Shown piece by piece: positions 13,326-25,049 of a stretch of 64,000 nt of DNA. The notes below the pieces were generated by a model that was given only the letters and a program-made list of their open reading frames with translations, did not search any database and was not told the origin of the DNA. Within the stretch, counting starts at the first letter, position 1, and each line of letters begins with the position of its first letter. Origin of the DNA: Liolophura sinensis (Eukaryota > Mollusca > Polyplacophora > Chitonida > Chitonidae). Location: the NCBI RefSeq assembly GCF_032854445.1, contig NC_088295.1:45557385-45621384 (forward strand). Direction: 5' to 3'. The position numbers and the translations under genes are program-made.

Positions 13326-15369
13326 GTCCACTTACACCGCTTGGTTTGGAGCTATGCATCAAGTTTCACATGATATGACAGTAATGGTCACTCCATGGTT
13401 GGTCGTAAATGAAGAACAACTTTATGGGTCCAGCTGTGAAGTCCATAATTATGTCCTGTTTTTTGTTTGATTCTTGTTTAAACACCATAATCTTTAACTT
13501 ACACTATGGCGGCTGGACTTTTGACAAGTGACACTGATGAACGTGTCAGCTACAGAGACAGAGTCTTCAGCGAGGGTAAGACTGCACAAATGGCCAAACG
13601 AGCACCGTGGACCGTGTATTGTCATGGCGACTCCATCAGCAGTAAGGGAATTTACATATCCCCTGCCCGTGGCCCGGAGTGAACCCGCATTAAATGTTTT
13701 ATGCTTGTCTGTATATATACAAGGTTGGGTCATTAATATACAGGCTATGTTATAACATGGGTACTGACAGCATGGAAGAACCGACTTTTAGACATAGGGG
13801 TACATACAAGTTTCAGTCTGACTGAGTTATCACCCTTCTCTGCCCTATGCTTGTATATACACCTATATGTACGTATTATAGAACGTGTAGTGCCCGGAGT
13901 ACACCCCGCCCCCGACACAAATACAGATAAATATAAATCTACACCTAAAACTTCGTGTGCAGATTATAAGTATGATCTTAACAATTTTTCTCGATTTTAC
14001 ATGCAACAATCCTTATATATTTAGAACATAATAATGTAAAGACGATACATACGAAGAGGTGGTCCAAAATACCCACCATACATAAATATTTTCACATAGC
14101 CTTTCTCCTGAGAGAAAACATCGAATATCTATTAAAGACCATCTTTGTAAATAATTTTTCACGTTCTTTCATCTAATTTTGGCATCATTTTATGTTTTCC
14201 TCGCCTTTAAATCTTAGCGGCTATATGTGTGAAAGAGTTGTGTCCCTTAGTCCCTTCTACGGATATGAGTGTGATCGTTATCCGAGTACTAAGCTGTGGA
14301 CTGTGGTGTTGGGAAAACATCTCATGGTCACAATTTGACATTGAACCCTTACACCCTAAAACTAATCTGTTAAATTCAACACAACATTAGGTTTTCTGAA
14401 TAATGATAGAATGGATCATGTTATAGTGCAACACAGTATTGCGTTACACTGACAAAAGTATTCTGTGGTAAAATAATAGTTTGAGGCATTAACATAATAT
14501 ATCCGTCCTTCAGTCATATATGTAGCAAACATAACATTCTGTCAATTTAACAGATTAGTTTTACAGTGTATGGCCAAGCTTAATGAACGTAGGAAACTGG
14601 AAACTTTCAACACTTAAAATATTTAATTTTATTCCTTTAAACTACGTCCGGTCAGATAAAGTGGAGATCTGTATCATTTTCAGTTTCGAATAATTTTATA
14701 GTGTAGTACAAGGTGACATTATCAGACAGATTTCATGCCCTTCAGCCCTCGTGACTGACATAAAAAGAACGCGAATAACAATTATTACTGTTAGTTGGAC
14801 TTTCTGGATGTATAGTGGGACAGATTTTAGTGCTGAAAATTGGCTGAGATCAGTCCATTCATCAGGGTGTCAAATCAACGACCTAATCGGCAGCAATGCA
14901 TGTCAAAAATCCAAATTATTGGGCACTCAGGCCACCCACGCAAACAAGATAGGAGGTAGGGCCTATTAGTAGTTGACCCGCGGATTTTCCTGGCTTTTAG
15001 AGGCCAAACTCTGTGGTCGCCGCTTCGAAACACAACGTAGTCACAGCGGACTTTTAGAGCACCAGAATCAGTTCTATACTAGCATATATACGATAACAGT
15101 CGCAGAATTGTAGCAAAGGTATGCCGAAAGTAATTAAAGAGAAGTAACATTTATTCATTCATTTAATGAATTCATTAAAAATGTCATCTATGAGCTCACT
15201 TAGTTCCTGTAACGCCATCCATGTCAGCCCTTTGGTGACCACAACTTCATGACGAGGTGTCAACTCTCAGTCACACTGTCTCAGAGCTGATGTGGATTTC
15301 TCATCAGTGAAAATCCTTTGTACACATCTTTGCAATGTATATATACTATAGGTGATAACAACAAATGCA
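13326..15369. other. Intergenic stretch with one MITE, no gene seen
   Basis: Apart from the MITE at 14352-14568 there is nothing I can name. It contains the presumed 3' flank of the minus-strand receptor gene at its right end. Confidence 0.4.
14352..14568. mobile_element. MITE with ~25-bp terminal inverted repeats and TA target duplication
   Basis: The left end CACCCTAAAACTAATCTGTT and the right end, which reads CACTGTAAAACTAATCTGTT on the other strand, are near-perfect inverted repeats. Both are flanked by TA, the target duplication of Tc1/mariner-type elements. At 217 bp it has no coding capacity. Related ends occur at 39247 and 58572. Confidence 0.8.
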
Positions 15370-15375
15370 TTTATT
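15370..15375 (-). terminator. Candidate polyadenylation signal for receptor gene
   Basis: AATAAA on the minus strand about 230 bp downstream of the receptor stop codon. It is the nearest canonical signal I saw. Confidence 0.4.
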
Positions 15376-15601
15376 GTTAAGCATCGTGTGCATTCGCAAA
15401 CTACTTAAACAGACCCGTGTGATATCATGAGTGTTTCCATTGACAATAAGCAGGTAACCTGCACACCATTCACACACGGCTTGACAAATGTGCACCTATC
15501 CCGATGTTCAAACGTACTCAAGACGTTTTTACTGGGTATGCTGTCATACCATCTGCTGTGTTGTTCAGAGAACGCACAAACACATTTTTTAGATGAATAC
15601 T

Positions 15602-16073
15602 TCAAGTTGTTGCGTTACCAACAGTTAATTTCTCGTAATCTGTAGTTTTTGTCCCTTGTTCACCTTCCGGCGGTAAATGGCAGTATTCGGCGCTCTTTTG
15701 CTCAAGACCAAGTCGGGTATTTTCGTAGTCGAAAAATTCTCCGACCGAGTCGTACTCTCCAGAGACCACAGAAATTTCTTTCGTCAATTTCCGTTTGTTT
15801 TCGTACGGCGACTCCGTGACGGGACCCGAAGGGTTGAGATAGTCGTGCCCTGGATTTGCAACCCCATCCAGAACGGCGTACTTGGCTGCCTCGTTTTGGA
15901 CGTCTTCTGGTACACAGTATATCCCCTCATCTATGGGTTCGAAATATTCCGGACATGACGAAGTTCGGGAACCAAGGGATACTTTATGTGGAGAATTTCT
16001 GACCGGTAGAGCGGGAACAGCTGGTGGGAGTCTGGCTAACTTGCTTTCAGTATCTTTGCGCTCACCAGCACTC
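15602..16073 (-). CDS. Receptor exon 6: cytoplasmic tail
   Basis: The acceptor TTTATAG|GAG completes the split Arg codon of the preceding exon. It encodes about 156 residues with the nine tyrosine motifs and SH3 motifs, ending VGNATT and TGA. The first tract is Pro-rich; the rest is acidic and likely disordered. Confidence 0.8.
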
Positions 16074-19000
16074 CTATAAAAAGAAGAAAAACAACAATAG
16101 AATACGGGCATGTATATATACGTACGCACTTGTAGTTTCGAAGAAATGAGACTGACGATAGGCTATGAATCCCGGTAAAATACCGTTACATATATGTGCT
16201 GCCACGGAAAGTTGCCTGGAAATTTCCAGATTAATCCATTTTTATTAAATGTTTCCGCTTTATTTATTTTATATATATATATATTCCTCTCGTGGCGTCC
16301 ACATATTCCAGCGTAAACCTCTACAGGGCAAAGTTGGCACAGACATACCATGTTGCAGTGTCGTAGCTTCAGAATGTAGTTTTGTAGAAACAGTCTGCAA
16401 ATAATATACACAATGGCGCCACCATCAAAAATTTCATTTCATGTTCTGCCATCTTCCAGAATATTTAACAAAGGTAGTGTTATTGGGTGGTGGATTCGAA
16501 CAGGTGACCTCAATGATGAAGGGGTATGATGTTACTCAACAAGAACGCTTAATACAACTCAGCCGAAGACAACAATAGATGAATGTTATATGCCGATGAT
16601 ATAGATTCCCAACAAACCATGCAGGTAGCAAGAAATTTCGAGTGCGCATGACACATCCTGGCCTGAGATGGAAATTTCATGCTCTTCATTTGAATCTGTG
16701 TGACGCCTGCATGAAACTTTATTTGGACTCGAGCGTAGTTTCAAGTTAAAACCTTAGCTGTCGCCAATGTCTACAGTGTTGTAGAGTAGGCTTATGACAT
16801 GACAAATCGCCACACATGCGCATTTGTTTTTGTACCATTTGATCAATTATCATACAGCATAGATGCCCTTACCTTCTTCGTAAACAGATGAAGACAACGA
16901 CAGCAAAAACCACCAATACAAGAAAACCCCCCACTGCAACTCCGGCGATCAAACCTGGTAACGTACAATCAAGAAAAACTTGATTAAAAGCAATATATTC
17001 AGTTATTTATTTCAAATTCTCAAATTTTACACTTAGAGGGTTATATGGGTGGAGGGAACGGGAGTGCCTGGCGTAAACCATCGACTCTAGGGCTAGGTTC
17101 ACTATCTGCTTTTATCACGCGAGATTTGTAATATTGGAACATTGCTGTAAACAGCTATTTGCGAGTAACATGGTCTTCCTGGCCGAGAAAAGCCAATAGT
17201 GCACTTTAATGGGGCTCTAATCACTTGACCACGACCCGGTCATACTGACGCCATACATGTAACATAAAGAACCATGTAAAATCTTATTCAAAAACATATG
17301 TGCTCACTCTTAAAGATTTTATTCCTCTGGAAAAGAGTAGTTAAATGTTGGAATAGTAAATTGGGCTTTGTGGTCCATATTTAGGTATGTATTCATGTGA
17401 AGGCATTTTTCACTCCTAAATGTATTTTTGTGGAATCTGATCATATGTCAGTAATAAGTATATATAACAAAGTCTATAAAAACAGGTAATCTAATTTTAT
17501 ACACAATTTACGATAATAAAATAAACATTATACCAACACATTGCCCATAAATCTCTGACGACCAGTTGATATTACATGTATGTTTTTTTGAATGAGGTTT
17601 TTCTTTCAACGACGGTGATTAAAAATTGGCTTACCTATATAGCTCCTAGGCCCTGCACCTGCTGGATTGGAACTCGACTCAGTCGTGGAGGGGAAAAAGT
17701 CAGTCGAATGGGACACACTGTAGGAGGGTGTTGTGTCAGCCTGTGTGGATATGTGTCCCGAGCCGTCATAAGGAGGCTCTGTTACTTCCGGTAAAACTGC
17801 ACACTTCATCTCCACGTCAACTGGTTTGTTGTTAGAAGAAACTCCTGTGAATAGAAATTGTTAACAGTTTTAAGGAACCAGAAACACGACTTTAAATTGG
17901 AATAGCAGATGTGTACAGAATTCCAAGCAGGTACGTCGGAACAAGGAAAAGGAGCTGACGGCCACATAACCTTATTTGAAACATTATTCACCATCCAAAG
18001 AAAATACGCCCAAAGTTTTTGGATAGCCTACAGTATTCACATTACCACGGACACTTTCCTTCACTTCACGCGATTGCAGTAGAAAGAACACATGTAAACA
18101 TTTAAATTTAAATGTGAGTTTTCAAAACAATGATATGTAAACACATATTCCGAAACCTTCGCAAAAGATACAGAGTAGACTAAATTAGGCTGACATATTG
18201 TTAAAGAAATTGGTCATGTAATTTCATGTATTGGGCGCTCTTGGTGAAGACTTACCTCTGAGTGTAATCCATGCTCCTCTCCTAGGGCGTGTCACGTAAT
18301 AGTCCTGTCTTGAGTATATAAACGTCCATGTCGATTTCGGCAAAGTTATGTTTTTGGGCAAGTCTGTTGAGGTACATGCACCATTGGTATAATGAAGTAT
18401 TTCCCAGATGTCCTGATGGTCTTCAAGACTTCCGTTAAGGATCTCTTCTGCGCAAGTCCCCATTGTTCCCCAGATGAGGTCAAGGTCGACAACATTGGCT
18501 TGGATCTTCGCGTTATCGCGAACGGTGACGTTGCAGGCACATGTCATTGCCGACAAAAAACCATAATCTGGCTGAGGATAGGGGTAACCCGGACTCACCA
18601 GGTCTACTGCACCACGCGTGCGTAGCTCAAAATGATTGCAAATGTCTTTAGGTTCTGTAAGACAAAAAATGACCATGGCATTACATGTTGCTGATCCCAC
18701 ATATAGAATGTCAGTCTCAACACAACAGCATGTCAATCTCACTACCACAGAATGTTGACCTCACAATTGCGGCAAGCCATTATCACTACAACAGCATGTC
18801 GACCTCCCAATTACGGCATGTCATTATCACCACTCTACCATGTCCACCTCACAATTAAAGCATATGGAGCTCACTATCGTAACGTGTCAACCTCACCTTA
18901 TGTCACCTCGCTATTACGGCATATCTACCTCAGCATTACAGAATGTCAACCTCAGCATTGCAGAATGTTAACCTCACCTTTACAGCACGTTGGCATTATC

Positions 19001-21254
19001 AATATATCATGTCAACCTCATCATCAAAGCATGCCCACCTCGCATGTCTACCTCATAATTACGGCATGTCAATTTCGATATCAGAGCACGTCCCCCTCAC
19101 CATTACAGCGTGTTTCGCAATTACGGCGTGTCAACCATAACAGCACAGTACGTAAACCTCACCATAACAGCCTGTCAACGTCACCATTACAATACGTGAA
19201 CCTTACCATAACAGCCTGCCAACCTCAATAATACAGTACATGAACCTTCTCATAGCAACCCCTCCACCTCAACATTCTTTCAGTATATGAACTTTACCAT
19301 CATGACACGTGTACCGTACGAAGACATGACTGCTCCGTTCCGGGCACCATCCAAACCGCTTCGGGCTGACTAAAGTCACGAAAAATCCTTTCCCGTTCGC
19401 TTCCAAAATGTCCAGAGAGGTATCAGTCGTGTCTCCGACGCAGGTCCATTTCCTCACATCCTCTTCACAGCTGGAAGCTTGCCCGTGGAACACCTGGCGA
19501 ATGGCAATTACTCCTCTTCCACTAAAGGTGTCCTCGCACATTAACTTCAGATTGGAGCGGGTGGTCACTGATGAGGTCATGTCAAAAGACTGCAGGGAGA
19601 CGCATGCCTCTCTGGTTAATGCCTGCTTCACTGAAAAGTTAAGTCGTCCTAATATTAAACAGATAATTGAAAGGTTCATTAATATCTGTAATTATCCATT
19701 TGTTTATTTGGTTTTCTATAATTTTATTTTTCTTTACTGCTTTATTTATGTAAACACAGTACTGAAAAATGTTTCACTATAAATATGACCGTTATAAGGT
19801 TTGCGAGAAGAGGAAACCAGAGTAAACCACTGCCCTTGACCTTGACCAACTACCTATATATAATAATAATATAAAAAAAACCTTCACTTAAAACCCGTAG
19901 TCAATAAGGCGAGATCTGGATTAGAACCAGTGACATCATCGGTCGAACAATTGCAGCGAACAAGCGCTTTTAGTAACCGCCGCCTGAGCAAGCGCTGCTT
20001 TGCAATACTATTTTCATATTCTTGAATTATTTCATCCCTCCACTCAATGAAGTGATCATTTTGACTGATCGGGGACTTTGGTGTCTTACACAAACACATT
20101 CAGCCGTCTCCTTGAGGGCTCAAGGATATAATCATACGAGTCGAAACTGAAGTATTACACAGAGCAGAAAGGCGTGGGAGAAACGGGCGGCTGAGTGGGG
20201 TTTCAAGGCGGAGGGAGGGGATGAGTACAGGTTAGAATTCTGGACTTGTTTGTCCATATTTTCGGTTGAATGAAAAAGATACCCCTCGGGGATAACCATG
20301 AGAGTGAGGGTCACACTGACCTGAGAAAAAAAAAAACCCACAACAATCGTAGTAGCTCAAAAAACAACAGGAGAAAGATTGTGTGCCTAGATTTATGTTG
20401 CAAGACTAATGAGTGCTTTGTATGAGTGAAGTTTTGGGTTGGAAGTGAAAATAAATGGGAATAACGTAAACAAAAAAGAATCCATAATAGCAAATTAATA
20501 AGCAAATGTTTTTTTCTTGTCAATACCTTTTATAAAAACGACCCTTACACGTAAACGCAAATACAATTATTCAGTATATTACGCGGCTAGTAAATGTGAT
20601 ATTAAACATGTTTTATGGTGAATATGGTGAAAAAGAAAATACTCTAAAGCAAAACACCACCACTATGATGCTCAACTGTCAGTATGGCAGTATGGTTATA
20701 TGAGTTAACTGCTTGAGGTCAGTGTACAGAAACTGTGTTTAAAATATCGAAATACACGAAGAGAAGTCGTACATCTAAAACTCCACATCGATGGAGAACC
20801 TTTCATTTACTCTTTGGGATTATGCTGAATGGGTGTTACAGGTGTTTTCAACTGACAGCTAACTTTAACGTAAATGTCAAACATTAATGGTTTGAACGGG
20901 CACTTGGATGGTGTTTTCACCTACTCAGAAATTTGATACAACAGTAAGGCAGAATATATCTCGCACAATGGATGTTAATATGACAGGATCGAAATGGTTT
21001 GTCTTCAACTTTCTGGCCAATATTTGAGGGCATGAAGAAACAGTAATCAGTTTACGGGTTAATTTCACTCACTACTATCCGATGCAATTATTATTAGTTT
21101 CAACAAAGAAATCACAACAAGGAAAAACATTTTTTGCTACTTTCTCTAATTTTTGACATCCACTTTATTTTGAAAGTCAAAGCAGGCGAAACCACTTACC
21201 CGTACTGCAAACAGCTACGCAAACCAATAGCAAGAAAGTAGCAACCGCTTTCAT
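15602..21254 (-). CDS. Type I membrane receptor: SUEL-like lectin, CUB-like domain, phosphotyrosine-rich tail (six exons)
   Basis: Reconstructed as complement of 15602-16073, 16873-16954, 17635-17844, 18256-18654, 19298-19630 and 21200-21254. Every junction has GT-AG sites. The four extracellular introns are all phase 1, and the total is 1551 bp (516 aa plus stop). Order: signal peptide 1-17; degenerate SUEL/galactose-binding-lectin-like domain about 45-127; CUB-like domain about 135-262 with the SPGYP signature; Ser/Thr/Pro stalk 263-332; one membrane span 333-357; cytoplasmic tail 358-516. The tail has SH3-type motifs (RLPPAVP, PALPVR) and nine tyrosine motifs (YFEP, YCVP, YAVL, YLNP, YENK, YDSV, YENT, YCHL, YEKL), three of them YxN as favoured by the Grb2 SH2 domain. 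The likely role is a surface receptor or adhesion molecule that recruits adaptors once tyrosine-phosphorylated. The ligand is unknown, and I do not recognise a named orthologue. Confidence 0.75.
16873..16954 (-). CDS. Receptor exon 5: membrane span
   Basis: An 82-bp exon (2+78+2) encoding GLIAGVAVGGFLVLVVFAVV and a further VFICL, then the basic LRR stop-transfer. It is flanked by CCAG|GT and AAG|GTAAGG and is too short to appear as a long open frame. Confidence 0.8.
17635..17844 (-). CDS. Receptor exon 4: Ser/Thr/Pro stalk
   Basis: A 210-bp exon between TTCACAG|GA and TATAG|GTAAG. It encodes a juxtamembrane stalk rich in Ser, Thr, Pro and Gly (for example HISTQADTTPSYSVSHSTDF), a likely O-glycosylated spacer. 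Confidence 0.75.
18256..18654 (-). CDS. Receptor exon 3: CUB-like domain
   Basis: A 399-bp phase 1-1 exon, as expected for a shuffled extracellular module. It begins with a Cys, has VDLVSPGYPYPQPDY (a CUB-type strand and turn), and several Cys and N-glycosylation sites (NVT, NGS, NIT). The CUB assignment is moderate because spacing of later Cys residues is unusual. Confidence 0.75.
18725..19262. repeat. Degenerate ~22-26-bp minisatellite in receptor intron
   Basis: About twenty loosely related units built on CATGTCAACCTCACCATTACAG-like words (units such as GCATGTCGACCTCCCAATTA and GTCAACCTCACC). The array fills nearly the whole intron between the lectin-like and CUB-like exons. Confidence 0.85.
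19298..19630 (-). CDS. Receptor exon 2: SUEL lectin-like domain
   Basis: A 333-bp phase 1-1 exon. Features of the SUEL/rhamnose-binding lectin fold: an early Cys, hydrophobic strand GVIAIRQVFHGQ, TSLDIL, NGKGFF, and the closing pattern RFGWCP...VFVRYTC. The usual YGR and one CxGKxxC cysteine pair are replaced (FHGQ, NGKGFFV), so sugar binding is doubtful. Confidence 0.7.
19815..20110 (-). repeat. Probable SINE family C remnant in receptor intron 1
   Basis: The AGTAAACCACTGCCCTT word and an inverted B-box-like segment (GGATTAGAACCAGTGAC) at about 19918-19935 recall the reverse copies at 25050 and 31790. The rest is diverged. Confidence 0.35.
21200..21254 (-). CDS. Receptor exon 1: signal peptide
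   Basis: Begins at ATG and encodes MKAVATFLLLVCVAVCST, a classic short signal peptide with a basic start and hydrophobic core. It ends one base into the next codon at a GTAAGT donor. The open frame extends upstream, but this Met gives a clean secretory signal, so I chose it. Intron 1 is about 1.57 kb. Confidence 0.75.
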
Positions 21255-21459
21255 AGTCGTCGAAACTGCAAGTAATCCTTTGTCTAGGGGTCCGAATCTC
21301 GGAAGGTAATGTATAAACGCTGTGGAGAGAAGACTGTCTCTTCGGATATAGTTCACCAGGTATTTTGGAATCACGATCGGTCGGTGTGGGCGAGTAAGTG
21401 TAACTGTCCGAAAACAGTAACGTGCCCTCAAAACGTGCACTCTGAGGCACGATTTCACA

Positions 21460-22641
21460 ATAAAACTGTGTACCTGTGTGTTAACTCACAATAATTTTGG
21501 AACGTGCGCGTGCGGATTTCCTATGTCTCGGTAACCCTATACACTTCGACTTAGTCACCGCCGGTCGCTGTCTAAAACTGAGTTGCGCACAATGTACAAT
21601 GCATATACAGAATAGCATGCAGCAAAGTATTATACTGAGCGAGTCACGAGTTCCGAAACAATCTGAGCACTTGTCCACGGAAATGCCTTTTCCAGCTTAA
21701 CTTTCTTAAACGGATGAATCGAGTGGACAGATTAGTTTATCTGGTGTTTGCCGTTATTTCATTGGTCAGAAAACCGACACCTCACCCCAGTCCCCCTCTA
21801 AAACCCGACCCCTGTTTATCTTCTCATTAAGTCCCCACCCATGTACCCACGACCTTGACATCCGTCACCGTCGGGCTGTCTAACTGGATCCTAGCTTGTC
21901 AGGTGGCGCTGTTTTGTTTTCTAAAACACAATACACCAACTGGTGCATGGCACAAAGCCTCTTTTCAGTGGAATTGCAGTTGCATACACCGTTAATGCAT
22001 TCCACGGTTGACTAACTGCGCTACGACTATCTTATACACGTCATGGCCCTGTGGGTGGCTGGGGCAAGGGCGATGAGTAAGGGGTGGGGGGTGGGGGAGT
22101 GGGGGCGAGAGTTACGTTTCTTACTCACAGGTTAATGTAGGTTGGACGCCCGACATGTGTCTGAACATTTAGTACTTATATGAAAGCTTCATTATATTAA
22201 GGTGGCCATGTGCCTTTATAATTGACATTTAGAACTTCACAGTAGGATAACGTTGGCTGTATCGATGACAACTTCTAGTAATTACGTGACTGCCCTATTG
22301 CTGTGGCTGCTTTCGCCCTGACCAAGCTCACTAAAATCTATGATATCCAGATTCCCACTTGACTAATATTTTACAGGTATTCAAGAATTCAATAACTATT
22401 AAGCCCTTAACCCTAAACACACATGGTCATTTACATATCATATGGATGGCTTGGCGAAAGTGCACAGTATTTCCTTGCTAGATGAACATGAACATACAGG
22501 GCACTTAGTACAGAGACTAAACCTTTACATACATTAAGCATTCACAGAAATTCCTACTGTTACTCATAGATATAGTATTTTCTGGTATGATAGCATATTA
22601 CTGACTTAAAGTATAACCCCTCGAAAAACCGAAGTAAGCTC
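21460..22641. other. Upstream region of receptor gene
   Basis: Presumed promoter side of the minus-strand receptor gene. I found no convincing TATA box. It holds one strong G-quadruplex motif at 22081-22105. Confidence 0.35.
22081..22105 (+). promoter_or_regulatory. G-quadruplex motif
   Basis: Four G runs of 4, 6, 5 and 5 separated by T, T and AGT: a canonical short-loop G-quadruplex. It lies about 830 bp upstream of the receptor start codon. Function is unknown. Confidence 0.5.
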
Positions 22642-23070
22642 CACTAAATAGACCAAGTAAAACTATGGATGAATATACTTTCATTTATTTTTTTTTAGAT
22701 TTTTGTGAAAAGAATTAAAGGTATTCAAACATTTGATATATTTGGTGGGCTTTTTGGACCATGTTTTTAGAGTTTTGGAACTTTGACATCACAGGAAGAT
22801 TTTCCAACTCTGATAACGCCACAAGTTGGAATAATTCTTTTTACACAAGAGTAAAAGATTAGTGAAATAAAGTTCCCGAAAATTCGTTCCTTCTGGTGAA
22901 CATCAGGCAAAAAAGTGATGTGACGTCAGTGTTCCCAGATACCGTCAGTATGGCTCATAAAGCCGACCACAGTATTTAAATATTTTAATGCCTTTCAACA
23001 CTCATGAAAAAATTTGAAAAATAAATTAAAGTATTTTTACGCATAGTTTTCAGTTGCCTGTACGATGAAT
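22642..23070 (+). mobile_element. ~430-bp foldback MITE, copy 1
   Basis: It starts CACTAAATAGACCA. Internal words such as TATACTTTCATTTATT, GATTTTTGTGAAAAGA and GGTGGGCTTT recur in order, in reverse orientation, at 61765-62187. The two halves are imperfect inverted repeats of each other (GTGTTGAAAGGCATTCAAA-type arms), so a single strand could fold into one long hairpin. There is no coding capacity. Confidence 0.75.
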
Positions 23071-23346
23071 CTTATTTTCTGTTTTAGCTTTCTTTTATTT
23101 TAAGCTGATTTAGTTTTTCTTTTGTTCCTCTCCAACCATTTTTCAGTTGTTGACTAGGCGTTGAACTTACACATGTACATAGGCCTATATGGACGTAAAG
23201 CATATACATTACATATGCATACTATAAATAGGAGACAGCAGCATACCCTCGAGATCGTTTTCTGGTTGCTCTCCTACATTTTTTCCTTCAACGACAATGC
23301 TTTATATCTGTTCCTTTCAAACTCTTACATGTGTGAGATCCTAACT

Positions 23347-23570
23347 TAGCTCGCTGTGAATATCAACGAGCTGGTCAAATGTTCGAGCCCATCTCTCGCT
23401 GCTTCGACTTGGGCTATGTCAAGAAGTTTGTCCGATAGCTGGTGTAGGTATGTGATTTACCCCGGGGTACTCAGTCTCCCCCCAGCCGATATACCTTAGT
23501 GCCGTCATTTCAGTGCAAAATTCTTGAGTGGCGTTAAACACCAATCTATTAATGGATCAATCAATTAGCC
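23347..23570 (+). repeat. SINE-like element with family A-type 3' end
   Basis: A B-box-like GTTCGAGCCC at about 23382 is followed by a body distinct from family A. The end TTCTTGAGTGGCGTTAAACA plus CCAAT resembles the family A 3' end, which suggests a further family using the same LINE tail. Confidence 0.5.
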
Positions 23571-23680
23571 CAACTCTCACAAATGCTGTTGGTGTAGTGT
23601 TCATTTAAAGAAAAACGAGTAATTGATATCTCTTCTGTATATTAACTTAGATCTTTTATTAATTTTTCACAGCTTGCATG

Positions 23681-24003
23681 GTCTGCGGTAGATCGAGGGT
23701 CAATTCTGGGTTGAGTCACACCTAAGACTGTAAAAGAGGAACTTGTAACTTCCTCGCTTTGCGATTAGCATGAAGGGGATAGTGCAGCGACTGGTCGACC
23801 CGTATCAGTATAATGGCTCGGGTGGGGCGATTTACTTGCCTTCAGTAAGGCGTCTCACTGAAGCAGCACTAGATAAAAGAGCGGTGGAAATCCGCCCTGC
23901 AACAAGGCGGCACATTACATGCACTCTGTGGATTCCTTCGTGGTCATATGACTGAACAATTGTTAAGTACGACCTTAAACCCCAAGCATTCACTCACTCA
24001 CAG
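23681..24003 (+). repeat. SINE family B copy
   Basis: Matches 33043-33364 through ordered blocks: GGTAGATCGAGGGTC-like head, GAAGGGGATAGTGCAGCGAC, GACCCGTATCAGTATAATGG, TTACTTGCCTTCAGTAAGGC, ATCCGCCCTGCAACAAGG, and the end CCCCAAGCATTCACTCACTC. Confidence 0.75.
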
Positions 24004-24299
24004 CTTGCATGGTCTTGTATAGCTCATGTCCTTGAGTCTTAAGTATTTATTTATTCTCTTTGTTCGTATGCTGAAATTTGTCATCTGTTTTTTTTTTCAC
24101 ATAAACATAATTCGGCTGAAGGTTTAACTAAGCCATTTTGGGCTTAAACCGAAACTTATAATGAAAATTAAACTCCTGTTAATATATGCCGCAGTTCGAA
24201 ACTCTGAGCATCCAGTCTCAAATACTTTGTTTTTATTTCTTAGGACTTTATCCTAAAATGACTTGATTTGTGAAACAGGTTCCAGGTGTCTGAACACGT

Positions 24300-24570
24300 T
24301 ATGGGTGTATTACATTTTTCGGATTATATATAACCCATGTTTATTATTTTTCCATGTTTATATTTTATACATGTTTATTACATTTACAGGATTATATATT
24401 ACCCTTGTTTATTGCATTTCCATGTTTCTACATCATCCATGTTTATTGTATACCAGGTTTATACATATATTACCCATAATGATTACATTTCCAAGATTAT
24501 ATATGTATTACCCATGTTTATTACATTTCCAGATTTATGTATTACCCATGTTTATTACATTACAAAGTCT
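24300..24570. repeat. AT-rich tandem repeat, ~35-bp unit
   Basis: Seven or eight imperfect units of the type ACCCATGTTTATTACATTTC followed by CAGATTATATAT. The open frames here are repeat artefacts. Confidence 0.8.
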
Positions 24571-25049
24571 CATATTGTGGTAATCTTTAATAATTCTGAG
24601 TCCTTAACCGGAAGGTAGTAAACCACAGAAAACATTATCTAAAAATAGCTTTTCTTAGTTTTATATACTTTCCGGTAATTAACCTCATATATTTAGAACA
24701 TACTGATAGTGTCAGAGAACTGTGACGTCACATGTTTTTCTACTGATAAGAAGCCGAATTTGTCATCTCCCGTAAAACCTCGACTCAACAGGAATTTTGT
24801 CCACATGGGTGACTAAGATCTATACAGTGTCCGATTACATTGTCACCTTTCAGCGTGTGCAGAAAGGTGCGAGTCAGATATGATATGACATGCGCAACGT
24901 ACGACACGATTCACACTTAGGAGGACTGCCTCATTCAGCGCAGCAGATTGTCAACACCATGAAATGGCTCTTCGCACTTCATATCAATCCTCGTTAATCA
25001 ACTAATTGATTCACAACTGTTTAACGTCAGCGCATTTACGATAGCAGTT

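Noticed and set aside
18752-19231. Plus-strand frame of 159 codons
   Set aside because: Antisense reading of the intronic ~24-bp minisatellite.
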